This document shows, one piece after another, positions 11,002 through 19,780 of a stretch of 34,713 nt of DNA. The translations under genes and the position numbers were made by a program. The notes under the pieces were generated by a model. The model was not told the DNA's origin. It did not search any database and worked only from the letters and a program-made list of their open reading frames with translations. Within the stretch, counting starts at the first letter, position 1, and every line of letters starts with the position of its first letter. Source of the stretch: Spirochaetales bacterium (lineage in GTDB: Bacteria; Spirochaetota; Spirochaetia; DAHUYW01); contig DAHVAK010000270.1 in the NCBI GenBank assembly GCA_027314665.1, positions 1-34,713 of the forward strand. Direction: 5' to 3'.

Positions 11002-11368
11002 GGCATGAGCTTAGCCTGCGCTCTCATGCGCTTCAAGGCGGGACGCAGGGAGCGAGGAGCGCCCCTTTCTCCGCAAATCCGCGCGGAGGGGTAATCGCAG
11101 GAGACGGAGGAGTCGCCGGGAGCGGAGAAGGTGACCCGGGTCGGGAACGTCGCATGGGGTCCGAACCTGTCGGAGACGACGGTAGTCCCGTCGGCTTCGG
11201 GGGGCCCGTACAGGCGCTCGGACCCCCCTTCGCAGGCAATCGCCGCGTCTTCGAGGAAGCGGCCCTTGGGTTTGGACCTTCCCCTCGGTTCTGCGCGGCC
11301 CGCGTTCGCGGAGAGGACCGTGGCTCAGACCGCTTCCCGTTGACATCGCACCTTTACGTGCACCAGGA

Positions 11369-12775
11369 TTGTCCATGCGCAAAGTCTTCGTCATGGTCTG
11401 CGCGGTCGCGCTCACGGGGGTTGCCTTTCGGGTGGAAGCCGGGCCGCAGGATTGGCCGACCTTCGGATGGGACGTCGGGCGCTCGAGCGCGCCGACGCTC
11501 TCGATGGGGATCACGGCGGCGAACGTCGGCACGATGGTGCGCCAGCGGGTCGCGCTTGACGGGACCGTGGATTCCTCGGCGATCTACCTTCGCGGCGTGA
11601 GCGTGGAGGGAGAGATCCGCGATGTCTTCTTCGTCACCACCACCTACGGCAAGACCATCGCCGTCGACGCCGACTCGGGGGCGGTGCTCTGGGAGTACAC
11701 CCCGTCGAGCTACGAGGCCCTCGCGGGAAGCTACCGGATCACGAACGCGACTCCGGTCGCCGATCCGGACCGGAGGTACCTCTACGCGGCCGCTCCCGAC
11801 GGGATGATCCGCAAGCTCTCGATCTCCGACGGGCGCCCGGTGTGGGCCACCGCGATCACGCGCCTTCCCGAGCGCGAGAAGATCGCATCGCCCTTGAGCT
11901 TTTTCAACGGAAAGGTCATCGCCGCTACCAACGGCTACATCGGCGACCAGCCGCCCTACCAGGGTCACGTTGCGATCCTCGATGCGGCAAACGGCGCGCT
12001 CCTTTCGGTCTGGAACTCCCTGTGCAGCGACCGGCACGAGCTCCTCGAGCCGGCCTCCTGCCGAGAGAGCGATTCCGGGATCTGGGGGCGCGCCGGGGTG
12101 GTCATCGATGCGGCAACCGGCAATCTCTACCTCGCGACCGGCAATGGGCCGTGGGACGGCGTCACGAGCTGGGGCGATGCGGTGATCGAGCTCGATCCCG
12201 GGGCGACCCGCGTGCTGGGCAACTACACGCCGGCCAACACCGAGCAGCTCAACGAGGATGATCTCGACATCGGCTCGACCTCGCCGGTGCTTCTCGGCGC
12301 AGGCCTCCTCGCGCAGGGCGGAAAGGATGGGCTGATCCGGCTGCTCGATTGGAGTGCGATGCGAGGAGTTGCCCCGCACCAAGGGGGTGCGATCGATCGC
12401 GTCGAAACTCCTTCCGGGGCGCCCCTCTTCACGGCTCCCGCGGTGATGCACGAGGGCGCGATCACCTGGCTCTTTGCAGCGGACAATCGGGGCACCTCGG
12501 CGTGGACGGTCGACGGCAGGCGCCTGGTGCTGCGCTGGCGCAGCGACTACGCCGGGACGAGCCCGGTAGCCGCCGACGGCCTGCTCTTCATCTATGACCC
12601 TCGCGGGGGACTCCGCGTCTCCGAGGCAACGAGCGGGCGGCTCGTGGCAACCCTCGCGTGCGGGGGCGGGCACTGGAACAGCCCGATCGTCGCCGACGGG
12701 CGCATCGCGCTCCCGGAAGGCAGCGCGAACTGGCGTCGAACGAGCGGGGTGCTCGACATCTGGCGATTGCCATGA
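11369..12775 (+). CDS. Exported PQQ-type beta-propeller protein (polyvinyl-alcohol-dehydrogenase-like)
   Basis: Signal peptide MRKVFVMVCAVALTGVAFRVEA; repeated propeller blades (TIAVDADSGAVLWEYTP, GHVAILDAANGALLSVW, SGIWGRAGVVIDAATGNLYLATGNG). TTG 11369 or more likely ATG 11375 start. Confidence 0.8.
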   Translation: MSMRKVFVMVCAVALTGVAFRVEAGPQDWPTFGWDVGRSSAPTLSMGITAANVGTMVRQRVALDGTVDSSAIYLRGVSVEGEIRDVFFVTTTYGKTIAVDADSGAVLWEYTPSSYEALAGSYRITNATPVADPDRRYLYAAAPDGMIRKLSISDGRPVWATAITRLPEREKIASPLSFFNGKVIAATNGYIGDQPPYQGHVAILDAANGALLSVWNSLCSDRHELLEPASCRESDSGIWGRAGVVIDAATGNLYLATGNGPWDGVTSWGDAVIELDPGATRVLGNYTPANTEQLNEDDLDIGSTSPVLLGAGLLAQGGKDGLIRLLDWSAMRGVAPHQGGAIDRVETPSGAPLFTAPAVMHEGAITWLFAADNRGTSAWTVDGRRLVLRWRSDYAGTSPVAADGLLFIYDPRGGLRVSEATSGRLVATLACGGGHWNSPIVADGRIALPEGSANWRRTSGVLDIWRLP

Positions 12776-12822
12776 AGGCCGACGGCCTGCTCGTCTCGCC
12801 GGACGGGAGCGCCCCAACAACC

Positions 12823-12851
12823 TTGCCGCCGACCGGGATTCGTAGTATATT
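12823..12851 (+). promoter_or_regulatory. Sigma70-like promoter of the tetR operon
   Basis: TTGCCG (12823-12828) - 17 nt - TATATT (12846-12851). Confidence 0.6.
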
Positions 12852-12854
12852 CTG

Positions 12855-12882
12855 TATGACCATTTAAGCGCTTTCGGTCATA
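12855..12882. promoter_or_regulatory. Candidate TetR-family autoregulatory operator
   Basis: Perfect inverted repeat TATGACC (12855-12861) - 14 nt - GGTCATA (12876-12882), immediately downstream of the -10 and 8 nt before the tetR start codon. Confidence 0.6.
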
Positions 12883-12890
12883 GAGGTTAC

Positions 12891-13514
12891 ATGCCGCGCG
12901 CATTCAATGATGCCGAGCGGGAGCGGATCCGGGAGCGGCTGATCGCGTCCGGGAAGCGCCTCATCAACCGCGTGGGGCTCCGCCTCCTCGCGGTCGAGGA
13001 GGTCGCGCGGGAGGCGGGGATCTCCAAGGGGAGCTTCTACTCCTTCTTCCCCTCCCGGGAAGAGCTCATCCTCTCGGTCTTCGAGTCGTGGGAGGCGGAG
13101 TACCGCGGCGCGCTCATCCGGGAGATCTCGGAGGGCAAGGGCACCCCTCGCGAGCGGATCGAGCGCTTCTTCCTGGGGGCCTTCGAGATGCTCGAGCGGG
13201 AGCCGGGGCTTGCTCGCCTCGGAGTGCGGGAGATGCAGACGATCGTCGACCGGCTCCCGCCGGAGCGGCTCGCGGCTCATCAGGCCGAGGACAACCGGGT
13301 CCTTGGGGAGACCTTCGGGCGTTGGATCAGGGAGGGGCTCCTCGCCCCGGAGCTCCTGGACGCCCTTCGGGGGCTCGTGCCGGCTCTCTTCTCGATCGCT
13401 CTCCATCAGGAGGATTTCCCGCCGGGGAGCTACCGCCCGGCGGTGAAGTTGATCGCCGAGGCGCTCGCGATGCGCATCGCCTCGAGCGCGGGCGGCACAG
13501 GAGGGAAAACATGA
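12891..13514 (+). CDS. TetR/AcrR family transcriptional regulator
   Basis: N-terminal HTH: LLAVEEVAREAGISKGSFYSFFPSREELILSVFE. Confidence 0.93.
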   Translation: MPRAFNDAERERIRERLIASGKRLINRVGLRLLAVEEVAREAGISKGSFYSFFPSREELILSVFESWEAEYRGALIREISEGKGTPRERIERFFLGAFEMLEREPGLARLGVREMQTIVDRLPPERLAAHQAEDNRVLGETFGRWIREGLLAPELLDALRGLVPALFSIALHQEDFPPGSYRPAVKLIAEALAMRIASSAGGTGGKT

Positions 13515-14464
13515 CGAGCAGGCTTTCCGCCCGCGGCGGCGCGGGAAGCAGGGGCAACTTGGCCATCAGCGCGCAGGGCCTCGCGAAAAGCTACGGCCCG
13601 GTGAAGGCCGTGGTGAAAGTCGACCTCGAGCTCCGCTGCGGCGAGATCTACGGCTTCCTCGGACGAAACGGAGCCGGCAAGACCACGACCATCCGAATGC
13701 TCCTCGGTCTCATCCGTCCCAGCGCCGGGAAGATCTCGATTCTCGGCGCCTCGCTCGGAGAGGATCGCGAAGGCGTGCTTTCGCGGGTCGGCTATCTTGT
13801 CGAATCGCCGACTGCCTATCCGAACCTCACCGTGAGGGAGAATCTCGAGATCCAGCGACGCCTCCTAGGGGCAAGAGCCTCCGCGGTCGACGAGATCATT
13901 CGCCTCCTCAAGCTTGATGAATACACAGTTAGGCTGGCGGGGCGACTCTCGCTCGGCAACAAGCAGCGCCTCTCCCTCGCCCGGGCGCTCCTTCACGACC
14001 CCGAGCTTCTCATCCTCGACGAGCCGGCAAACGGGCTCGATCCAGCCGGGATCGTCGAGATCCGATCCCTGCTCCGCCGCCTCGCCGACGAGCGGGGAAC
14101 GACTGTCTTCATGTCGAGCCACCTGCTCGACGAGGTCGAGCACCTCGCCGATCGGGTCGGAATCGTTCACGAGGGGAGGCTCATCGAGGAGGTCGACTTC
14201 TCCGAGCTTCGCGAGAACGGAAGACTCGCGATCGAGATCGGGGTCGACGACGTCGAGCGGGCCGAGCGGGTGCTTCGCGACGAGCTTGGCCTCGTCGGGC
14301 TCTCACGCTCGGGAGAGGCCTCCCTGCGCGTGACCGACCGAGCTGCCAAGCCTGCACCGATCGCCCGCGCGCTCGTCGGCGCCGGCATCGCCCTCGAGCG
14401 TCTCGTCCCTATGGAAGAGGACCTCGAGCAGCACTTCATGCGCTTGACCGGAGGGCTATCATGA
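13511..14464 (+). CDS. ABC-2 type transporter ATP-binding protein
   Basis: GLAKSYGPVKAV, GRNGAGKTTT, LSLGNKQRLSLARAL, LLILDEPANGLDP; ATGA overlap with tetR (the ORF-track start at 13088 is out-of-frame read-in). Confidence 0.93.
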   Translation: MTSRLSARGGAGSRGNLAISAQGLAKSYGPVKAVVKVDLELRCGEIYGFLGRNGAGKTTTIRMLLGLIRPSAGKISILGASLGEDREGVLSRVGYLVESPTAYPNLTVRENLEIQRRLLGARASAVDEIIRLLKLDEYTVRLAGRLSLGNKQRLSLARALLHDPELLILDEPANGLDPAGIVEIRSLLRRLADERGTTVFMSSHLLDEVEHLADRVGIVHEGRLIEEVDFSELRENGRLAIEIGVDDVERAERVLRDELGLVGLSRSGEASLRVTDRAAKPAPIARALVGAGIALERLVPMEEDLEQHFMRLTGGLS

Positions 14465-15003
14465 AATTCCCAACTCTCGTCGCGACCGAGCTCATCAAGC
14501 TTCGCCGGAGCAGGGTGACCTGGCTCTCTTTCGCCGCGTACACCTTCATGGTGGCGATTGCCGGGCTCTTTCTCTGGATGGCGGGAAACCCGCGCGCCGC
14601 CGCGAGCCTCGGGCTCCTCGGCCAAAAAGCCAATTTCGCCTTCGGCGGTCAGAACCTCGACTGGCCGACCTTCCTCACCTTCATCGTGGAGATGGGAGGG
14701 GTGGGCGGGCTCGTGATCTGCTCCATCGTCACAGCCTACGTGTTCGGTCGGGAGTACGCCGAGGGAACGGCGAAGAATCTCCTGGCCCTTCCGATCGCGC
14801 GGAGCCGCTTCGTGCTCGCCTCGATCTTCGGGCACACCGGCTGGGCTCCGTGGGTCCCCTGGTCCATCCTCGGTCTCTATTCCGGCGTGGCCGGGGCTGC
14901 CGTCGATCCCGGATGGGGAAGCATCCTGGTCATCCTGGCCACCTTTGTGCTGGGGACTGGACTCACCATCCGCCACGAGGTTCGCGCCGACAACGGGCAG
15001 TAG
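14461..15003 (+). CDS. ABC-2 type permease, apparently internally deleted/shortened
   Basis: N-terminus MKFPTLVATELIKLRRSRVTWLSF and AYVFGREYAEGTAKNLLALPIARSRFVLA, followed directly by a C-terminal-like GHTGWAPWVPWSILGLYSG; only 180 aa. ATGA overlap with the ATPase gene. Confidence 0.75.
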   Translation: MKFPTLVATELIKLRRSRVTWLSFAAYTFMVAIAGLFLWMAGNPRAAASLGLLGQKANFAFGGQNLDWPTFLTFIVEMGGVGGLVICSIVTAYVFGREYAEGTAKNLLALPIARSRFVLASIFGHTGWAPWVPWSILGLYSGVAGAAVDPGWGSILVILATFVLGTGLTIRHEVRADNGQ

Positions 15004-15041
15004 CGCGAGCGATCCCGCCGGCAGCGGCGCAGTTCATGGGC

Positions 15042-15596
15042 CTACGTCCGATTCTCGCCCGCCTTCTGCCTGGGGGAGCGACCGAAGCTCATGCGCGCGA
15101 AGAGATGGTCGCGGCGGATGAGCTGATGGTAGAGGGCCGCCCCAACGTGCACCACCACGAGGACTCCCAGCAGCAAGAAGAGGAGGAAATGGAGACGCTC
15201 GTTAAACTCGCCGTGGTGAAGCGCCCACCGCCCAATGACCGCCCCGAGGATGTTTGCCTGGAGGGCCGAGAGCACCGCGGTTGCCGTCAGCGCGAAGACG
15301 AAGAGGTAGAGCAGGGCGTGGGTCGTCTTGCCGAGGAAATCGAGGAACGGGCTTCCCGTGGTTGCGGCAGGGGGCTTCGGCGTGAAGAGGCGGACTGCGA
15401 CGCGGACCAGGACCGCCGCGAGGGTCGCGATGCCGAGGATCATGTGGATCTGGATTTCGCTGCGCAGGGGGGCCCAGAGTAGCTCGAAGTGAAAGGCAAG
15501 ACCGATGACGGCCTGCGTTAGGACGAGGAGCGCGATCAGCCAGTGGAGCACGACGAGCGCGGCATGATAGCGCTGCGGGGGATTTTGCATCTTCAT
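15042..15596 (-). CDS. Cytochrome b561-family protein
   Basis: RYHAALVVLHWLIALLVLTQAVIG, EIQIHMILGIATLAAVLVRVAVRL, THALLYLFVFALTATAV, VVVHVGAALYHQLIRRDHLFARM: conserved heme His pattern of the b561 family. Confidence 0.9.
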   Translation of the reverse strand: MKMQNPPQRYHAALVVLHWLIALLVLTQAVIGLAFHFELLWAPLRSEIQIHMILGIATLAAVLVRVAVRLFTPKPPAATTGSPFLDFLGKTTHALLYLFVFALTATAVLSALQANILGAVIGRWALHHGEFNERLHFLLFLLLGVLVVVHVGAALYHQLIRRDHLFARMSFGRSPRQKAGENRT

Positions 15597-15674
15597 TGTT
15601 CCCTATTCTAACCCAAATTTCTAAGAATTCGGTGAAGTCGCCGCCTGCTCCGGAGCGGCGCCAAGCGGGTGTCC

Positions 15675-18254
15675 TTAGGGTTCGAGGCGCACCTCCACCG
15701 GCGAGGCCACCCGAGGGAGCGACACCCAGGTGAGGTGTTGCCCCGCGAATCGCCAGCCCGCACGGGTAGGGCTCGTCGCGCCGCCGCGCGCGGTGCCCTG
15801 TCTATCGCGACCCGGCCCGCGGCGCTCCGCGGCTGGGTCGCCGGCGCTTGACGCCCCTCCATCAGTCCGCTCGATTCGCGCGCCGTTGACCGAGACACGC
15901 TCGGGGGCTCGCTCGCTCCAGATGCGGATCTCATAACCCTTGGGCCGTCGGGCGTCGCGGTAGCCCCCTGTCGGGGCGCCGATCGAGAGGCTAACCGTCC
16001 CATCCGGGCTGCGGCGGCATCGGTAGCGGGTAAGGGCGCACGCGCCGGCGAGGTAGTCGTAGGACTCACCGTCATCCTCGTAGAGCAGGCCTTCCGAACC
16101 CTCCCCGGGGTAGACCAGAAGGGTGATCGGGTCGCACCGCTTTTCGGCGACGTACTGCATCTCCGGCCCGGTGGGGATGATCGCGCCCTCGCGCACGAAA
16201 ACCGGGAGGGTCGCGAGGTCGACCGGAAGGGAGAGCCTTCGCCCGCCCTCATGGCGCTCGTGCGACCAGAAATCGTACCAGGCACCGGGCGGGAGGTAGA
16301 GCTCCCTGCTCGTTGCTCCCTCGGCAAGGACCGGGGCGACCAGGAGCGCGGGGCCGAAGAGGTACTCAGTCGCGAGGCCGGCCGCCTCGGGGTCGTTCGG
16401 GAAGTCCATGACGAGGGGACGCATGAAGGGCTCCCCGTGCGCGCACGCGCGATACGCGCAGGTGTAGATGTAGGGCAGCAGCCGGTAGCGGAGGCGAATG
16501 TAGCGCGCGGCGATCTCCTCGACCTCGGGTCCGCGGATCCAGGGGAGCTTGCTCCGCTCGGGGTGGCCGTGCGCCCACATGATCGAGCTGAAGGCGCAGT
16601 ACTGGGTCCAGCGGAGGAAGACCTCGTCGGAGCGGGTGTCGCCGCCCGAGTAGGCATGCGAGCCAAGGAGGGTCCCGCCGTCGCTGGTGATCTGGGAGTA
16701 GTGGCCCCCCATGTCGGGGGCGCGGAAGGGGTTTCCCGAGAGGGCGGAGCTCAAGGACTTCTCGATCTGCGCGGCGAGGACGTCGAGCCCGGAGTCCATG
16801 TCGCCCGGCTGCACGATCACCCCGTAGCGGTGGAGCCCCGCGTAGCCGCTTCGGCAGCGCTGGACGACGCGGCTGCGCGGGAAGTCCCGGCGGTGGTTGT
16901 CGAAGAGGGTCCGCTGCCGGAACAGATCGAAGACGTTGTGGCACCGCAGGTAGGATCCGGCGAGGAGCTCGCCCTCCTCCGGCCCCTCTCCCCCGTCGTT
17001 CCACCAGGAGCTCACTCCCTTTTCGTAAATCCGCTTCAGCAGGGCCCACCACCACGCGCGCGCCTCGGGGTTCGTGAAATCGATGAAGATGGTGCCCCAG
17101 GCAGGGTTGTAGGCGAGGGGCGAGCCGTCCTTGGCGCGCACGAAGAGACCCCGCTCGAGGAGCTCCCGGTAGCCGGGGGTGTCCGCGCTCGCCTGGGGAT
17201 ACTGGTGGGCCATGAGGGTGAAATGCTGCGCGCGAAGGCGCTTGAGCGTCTTCGCCCCGCCGGGAAAGAGGTAGGAATTGAGCTCGTAGGAAGCGATCGG
17301 CTTGTCCCAGCCCTGCTCGCGCATGAAGGTGCGGCTGTAGCTCGAGAGGAAGGTGAGGTGATCGCAGGGGATCCTTCGCTCGCGCAAGGAGCGCGCGAGA
17401 TCGAGAACCTCCTGGGAGTTCATGAAATGGCGGCTCGACTGCTGATAGCCGAAGGCCCATCGCGGGAGCATCATCGGAAAGCCCGTCAGCTCGTAGTATC
17501 TCCTCACGATCTCGTCCATGGTCGGGCCGTAGAGGAGGTAGAGATCGAGCGTCCCGTGGGCCGCCCGGTACTCAAGGAGCCTTCCCGGAGCCGCCTCGAT
17601 GGAGCCCTCATAGGGGTTGTGAAAGAAGAGCCCGTAGCCGGCGCTGCTCAAGAGGAAGGGGGAGGGGATCTCCGAGCCGACGTGGGCGGTGTGACGGGTC
17701 CAGATCCGATGCACCCGGCCCGAGCGCTCGAAGCCCTCGCCCCCGTCCCCCATGCCGTAGAGCCGCTCCCCCTCAGCGAGCGCGAAGCGCGCCGCCACGG
17801 GACGAAGGCCCTCTGCGGCAGCCCCGATGTGGCCTGCCTCCGACCCGCCCGCCGCCGCGTCATCCGCGGCCCCGCCGAGGCCGACCGCACGCCCGGGATC
17901 CGTGCGCAACAGCCGCCGCCCGCCGGCGTCCGCGAACTCCACTGCGAAGGGCGAGGCCGCCACGGCGATGCTGAGCCGCTCGGTCTCGATGACCAGCCTC
18001 CCGGGAAGCTCCTCGCGGCGAACGCGGACCGCGCAGGGTTCCCATGGCCCGTGATCGAGGATGATCCGCTCGGCCTCTCCGTATGCCTCGCCGGAAGCGA
18101 GCCGCAGGTTGATGATCCCCGGCGAGCAGACCGCGATCTCGACGGTCCCAACCGCGCCGTGAGCGCTCACGGATCGCTCCCCGAGCGAAAGTCTGTCCGC
18201 CCTGTCTATCCATTCCATGGCCGGTAGCTTCGCGGAGGCGAGGCCGGCTGTCAA
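15675..18254 (-). CDS. Glycoside hydrolase family 31 (alpha-glucosidase/alpha-xylosidase-like)
   Basis: SSWWNDGGEGP nucleophile region, VVQRCRSGYAGLHRYG...PGDMDS, SGNPFRAPDMGGH, C-terminal VREGAIIPTGPEMQYV. Start is TTG 18254 (GGGAG SD) or ATG 18218 (MEWIDRAD). Confidence 0.9.
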   Translation of the reverse strand: MTAGLASAKLPAMEWIDRADRLSLGERSVSAHGAVGTVEIAVCSPGIINLRLASGEAYGEAERIILDHGPWEPCAVRVRREELPGRLVIETERLSIAVAASPFAVEFADAGGRRLLRTDPGRAVGLGGAADDAAAGGSEAGHIGAAAEGLRPVAARFALAEGERLYGMGDGGEGFERSGRVHRIWTRHTAHVGSEIPSPFLLSSAGYGLFFHNPYEGSIEAAPGRLLEYRAAHGTLDLYLLYGPTMDEIVRRYYELTGFPMMLPRWAFGYQQSSRHFMNSQEVLDLARSLRERRIPCDHLTFLSSYSRTFMREQGWDKPIASYELNSYLFPGGAKTLKRLRAQHFTLMAHQYPQASADTPGYRELLERGLFVRAKDGSPLAYNPAWGTIFIDFTNPEARAWWWALLKRIYEKGVSSWWNDGGEGPEEGELLAGSYLRCHNVFDLFRQRTLFDNHRRDFPRSRVVQRCRSGYAGLHRYGVIVQPGDMDSGLDVLAAQIEKSLSSALSGNPFRAPDMGGHYSQITSDGGTLLGSHAYSGGDTRSDEVFLRWTQYCAFSSIMWAHGHPERSKLPWIRGPEVEEIAARYIRLRYRLLPYIYTCAYRACAHGEPFMRPLVMDFPNDPEAAGLATEYLFGPALLVAPVLAEGATSRELYLPPGAWYDFWSHERHEGGRRLSLPVDLATLPVFVREGAIIPTGPEMQYVAEKRCDPITLLVYPGEGSEGLLYEDDGESYDYLAGACALTRYRCRRSPDGTVSLSIGAPTGGYRDARRPKGYEIRIWSERAPERVSVNGARIERTDGGASSAGDPAAERRGPGRDRQGTARGGATSPTRAGWRFAGQHLTWVSLPRVASPVEVRLEP

Positions 18255-18385
18255 TGAGGGCTCCCAGGCGGGCTGGCCGCGGCAGCCGCGGGCGGGTGCC
18301 GACTCTCTTTCCCATCCTCGCGGCCGCCTGTATGATTCGACATGAATACCGCCGCGACCGGAACGTGCTCGAGAAGGGGCCGAGG

Positions 18386-19780
18386 ATGAGCGAAGTACAG
18401 TTTCCGGATGACTTCTCCTTTGGAGCCGCCACCGCGGCCTACCAGATCGAAGGGGCTTGGAACGAGGACGGCAAGGGCCCGTCGGTCTGGGACACCTTTG
18501 TCCGCCGCAGGGGCAGGATATGGCAGGCTCAGCGCGGCGACGTCGCGGTTGACCACTATCACCGCTACCGAGAGGACGTAGCGCTTCTCGCGGGGCTCGG
18601 GGCGAACGCCTACCGCTTCTCAGTGAGCTGGCCGCGAGTGCTTCCCGAGGGCAGGGGCGCGCTCAACGAGCGCGGCCTCGACTTCTATCGTCGGCTCGTC
18701 GACGAGCTCTTGAGCGCGGGGATCACCCCCTTCGTCACCCTCTACCATTGGGACCTCCCTCAAACCCTTCAGGAGCGAGGGGGCTTCGCCGAGCGGGACT
18801 GCATCGGCTGGTATGCCGACTACGTTCGCATCGTGGTGGACGCCCTCGGGGATCGGGTGAAGCACTGGATCACCCTGAACGAGCCCTGGGTGAATGCGGT
18901 GAGCGGCTTCCTGTTCGGCGATCATGCCCCGGGGATCCGCAACCCCTGGACCGCGCTCCGCGTCGCGCACAACTTTCTCCTCGCCAACGCCGCGGGTTAC
19001 GAGGTCATCAAGGGCCGCACTTCGGGAAGCTCGGTCGGGGTGACCTTGAGCCTCATCCCGGTCTACCCGATGCGCCAAAACGATCGCGACCGAGCGGCGG
19101 CCCGGATGGCGAATCAATTCGCCAACGATCTGTTTCTCGATCCCCTCTGCCACGGGAGCTTCCCCGAGCCGCTCTGGAGGAGGCTCGGAGTCCTTCGGCC
19201 CCGGGTGCGGCCAGGCGACATGGAGGCCATCAAGGGCAGGTTCGATTTCATCGGGGTGAACAACTACACCCGCGAGCGCGCCTTCTCCGCGCCCTGGATT
19301 CCCTTCATCGGGGTCTGGATGACCGGACGCAACCCTGACGGACACGAGCATGTTGACCAGGGGGTCCAATTCACCTCGATGGGGTGGGAGGTCTTCCCTC
19401 ATGGTATGTACGAAGCGCTCATGCTCATCAAGGAGCGCTACGGCAATCCCCCGATCTACGTCACGGAGAACGGGGCGGCCTTCGAGGACCGGCTCGAGGA
19501 CGGGAGGGTGCGCGATTCGAAGCGCCTCTCCTATCTTCACGACTACCTAGTCGAAGTGCGCCGGGCGATGGACGAGGGCGCGGACGTGAGGGGCTACTTC
19601 GTGTGGTCGCTCATGGACAACTTCGAGTGGGCCTTCGGCTACAGCAAGCGCTTCGGCCTCGTTCACGTCGACTTCCCGAGCCAGCGAAGGACGGTCAAAG
19701 AGAGCGGCCACTGGTTCCGGGAGCTTGCTACGAGCCGGAGGCTGCCGTCGGTAGACTATCGAGGTAACGGTCGAGGATAG
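18386..19780 (+). CDS. Glycoside hydrolase family 1 (beta-glucosidase-like)
   Basis: FPDDFSFGAATAAYQIEGAWNEDGKGPSVWDTF, TLNEPWV acid/base, YVTENGAAF nucleophile, VWSLMDNFEWAFGYSKRFGLVHVDF. ATG 18386 chosen over the longer track ORF. Confidence 0.95.
   Translation: MSEVQFPDDFSFGAATAAYQIEGAWNEDGKGPSVWDTFVRRRGRIWQAQRGDVAVDHYHRYREDVALLAGLGANAYRFSVSWPRVLPEGRGALNERGLDFYRRLVDELLSAGITPFVTLYHWDLPQTLQERGGFAERDCIGWYADYVRIVVDALGDRVKHWITLNEPWVNAVSGFLFGDHAPGIRNPWTALRVAHNFLLANAAGYEVIKGRTSGSSVGVTLSLIPVYPMRQNDRDRAAARMANQFANDLFLDPLCHGSFPEPLWRRLGVLRPRVRPGDMEAIKGRFDFIGVNNYTRERAFSAPWIPFIGVWMTGRNPDGHEHVDQGVQFTSMGWEVFPHGMYEALMLIKERYGNPPIYVTENGAAFEDRLEDGRVRDSKRLSYLHDYLVEVRRAMDEGADVRGYFVWSLMDNFEWAFGYSKRFGLVHVDFPSQRRTVKESGHWFRELATSRRLPSVDYRGNGRG

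Noticed and set aside
8737-11094. 785-aa plus-strand ORF antisense to lnt
   Set aside because: Composition (runs of E/G/R/D/H) is typical of antisense read-through in high-GC coding DNA; the opposite strand encodes a clear full-length Lnt.
11002-11368. Possible small gene in the lnt / beta-propeller intergenic region (minus frame ...RFLEDAAIACEGGSERLYGPPEADGTTVVSDRFGPHATFPTRVTFSAPGDSSVSCDYPSARICGE...)
   Set aside because: Protein-like texture, but an upstream in-frame stop and no ATG/GTG/TTG start; at best a remnant, not supportable by eye.
13088-13510. N-terminal extension of the ABC ATPase ORF
   Set aside because: Out-of-frame translation of tetR; ATG 13511 overlaps the tetR stop in the standard ATGA arrangement.
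16251-18227. 658-aa plus-strand ORF antisense to GH31
   Set aside because: No recognisable motifs; mirrors the GH31 gene, stop-poor because of GC-biased codon usage.
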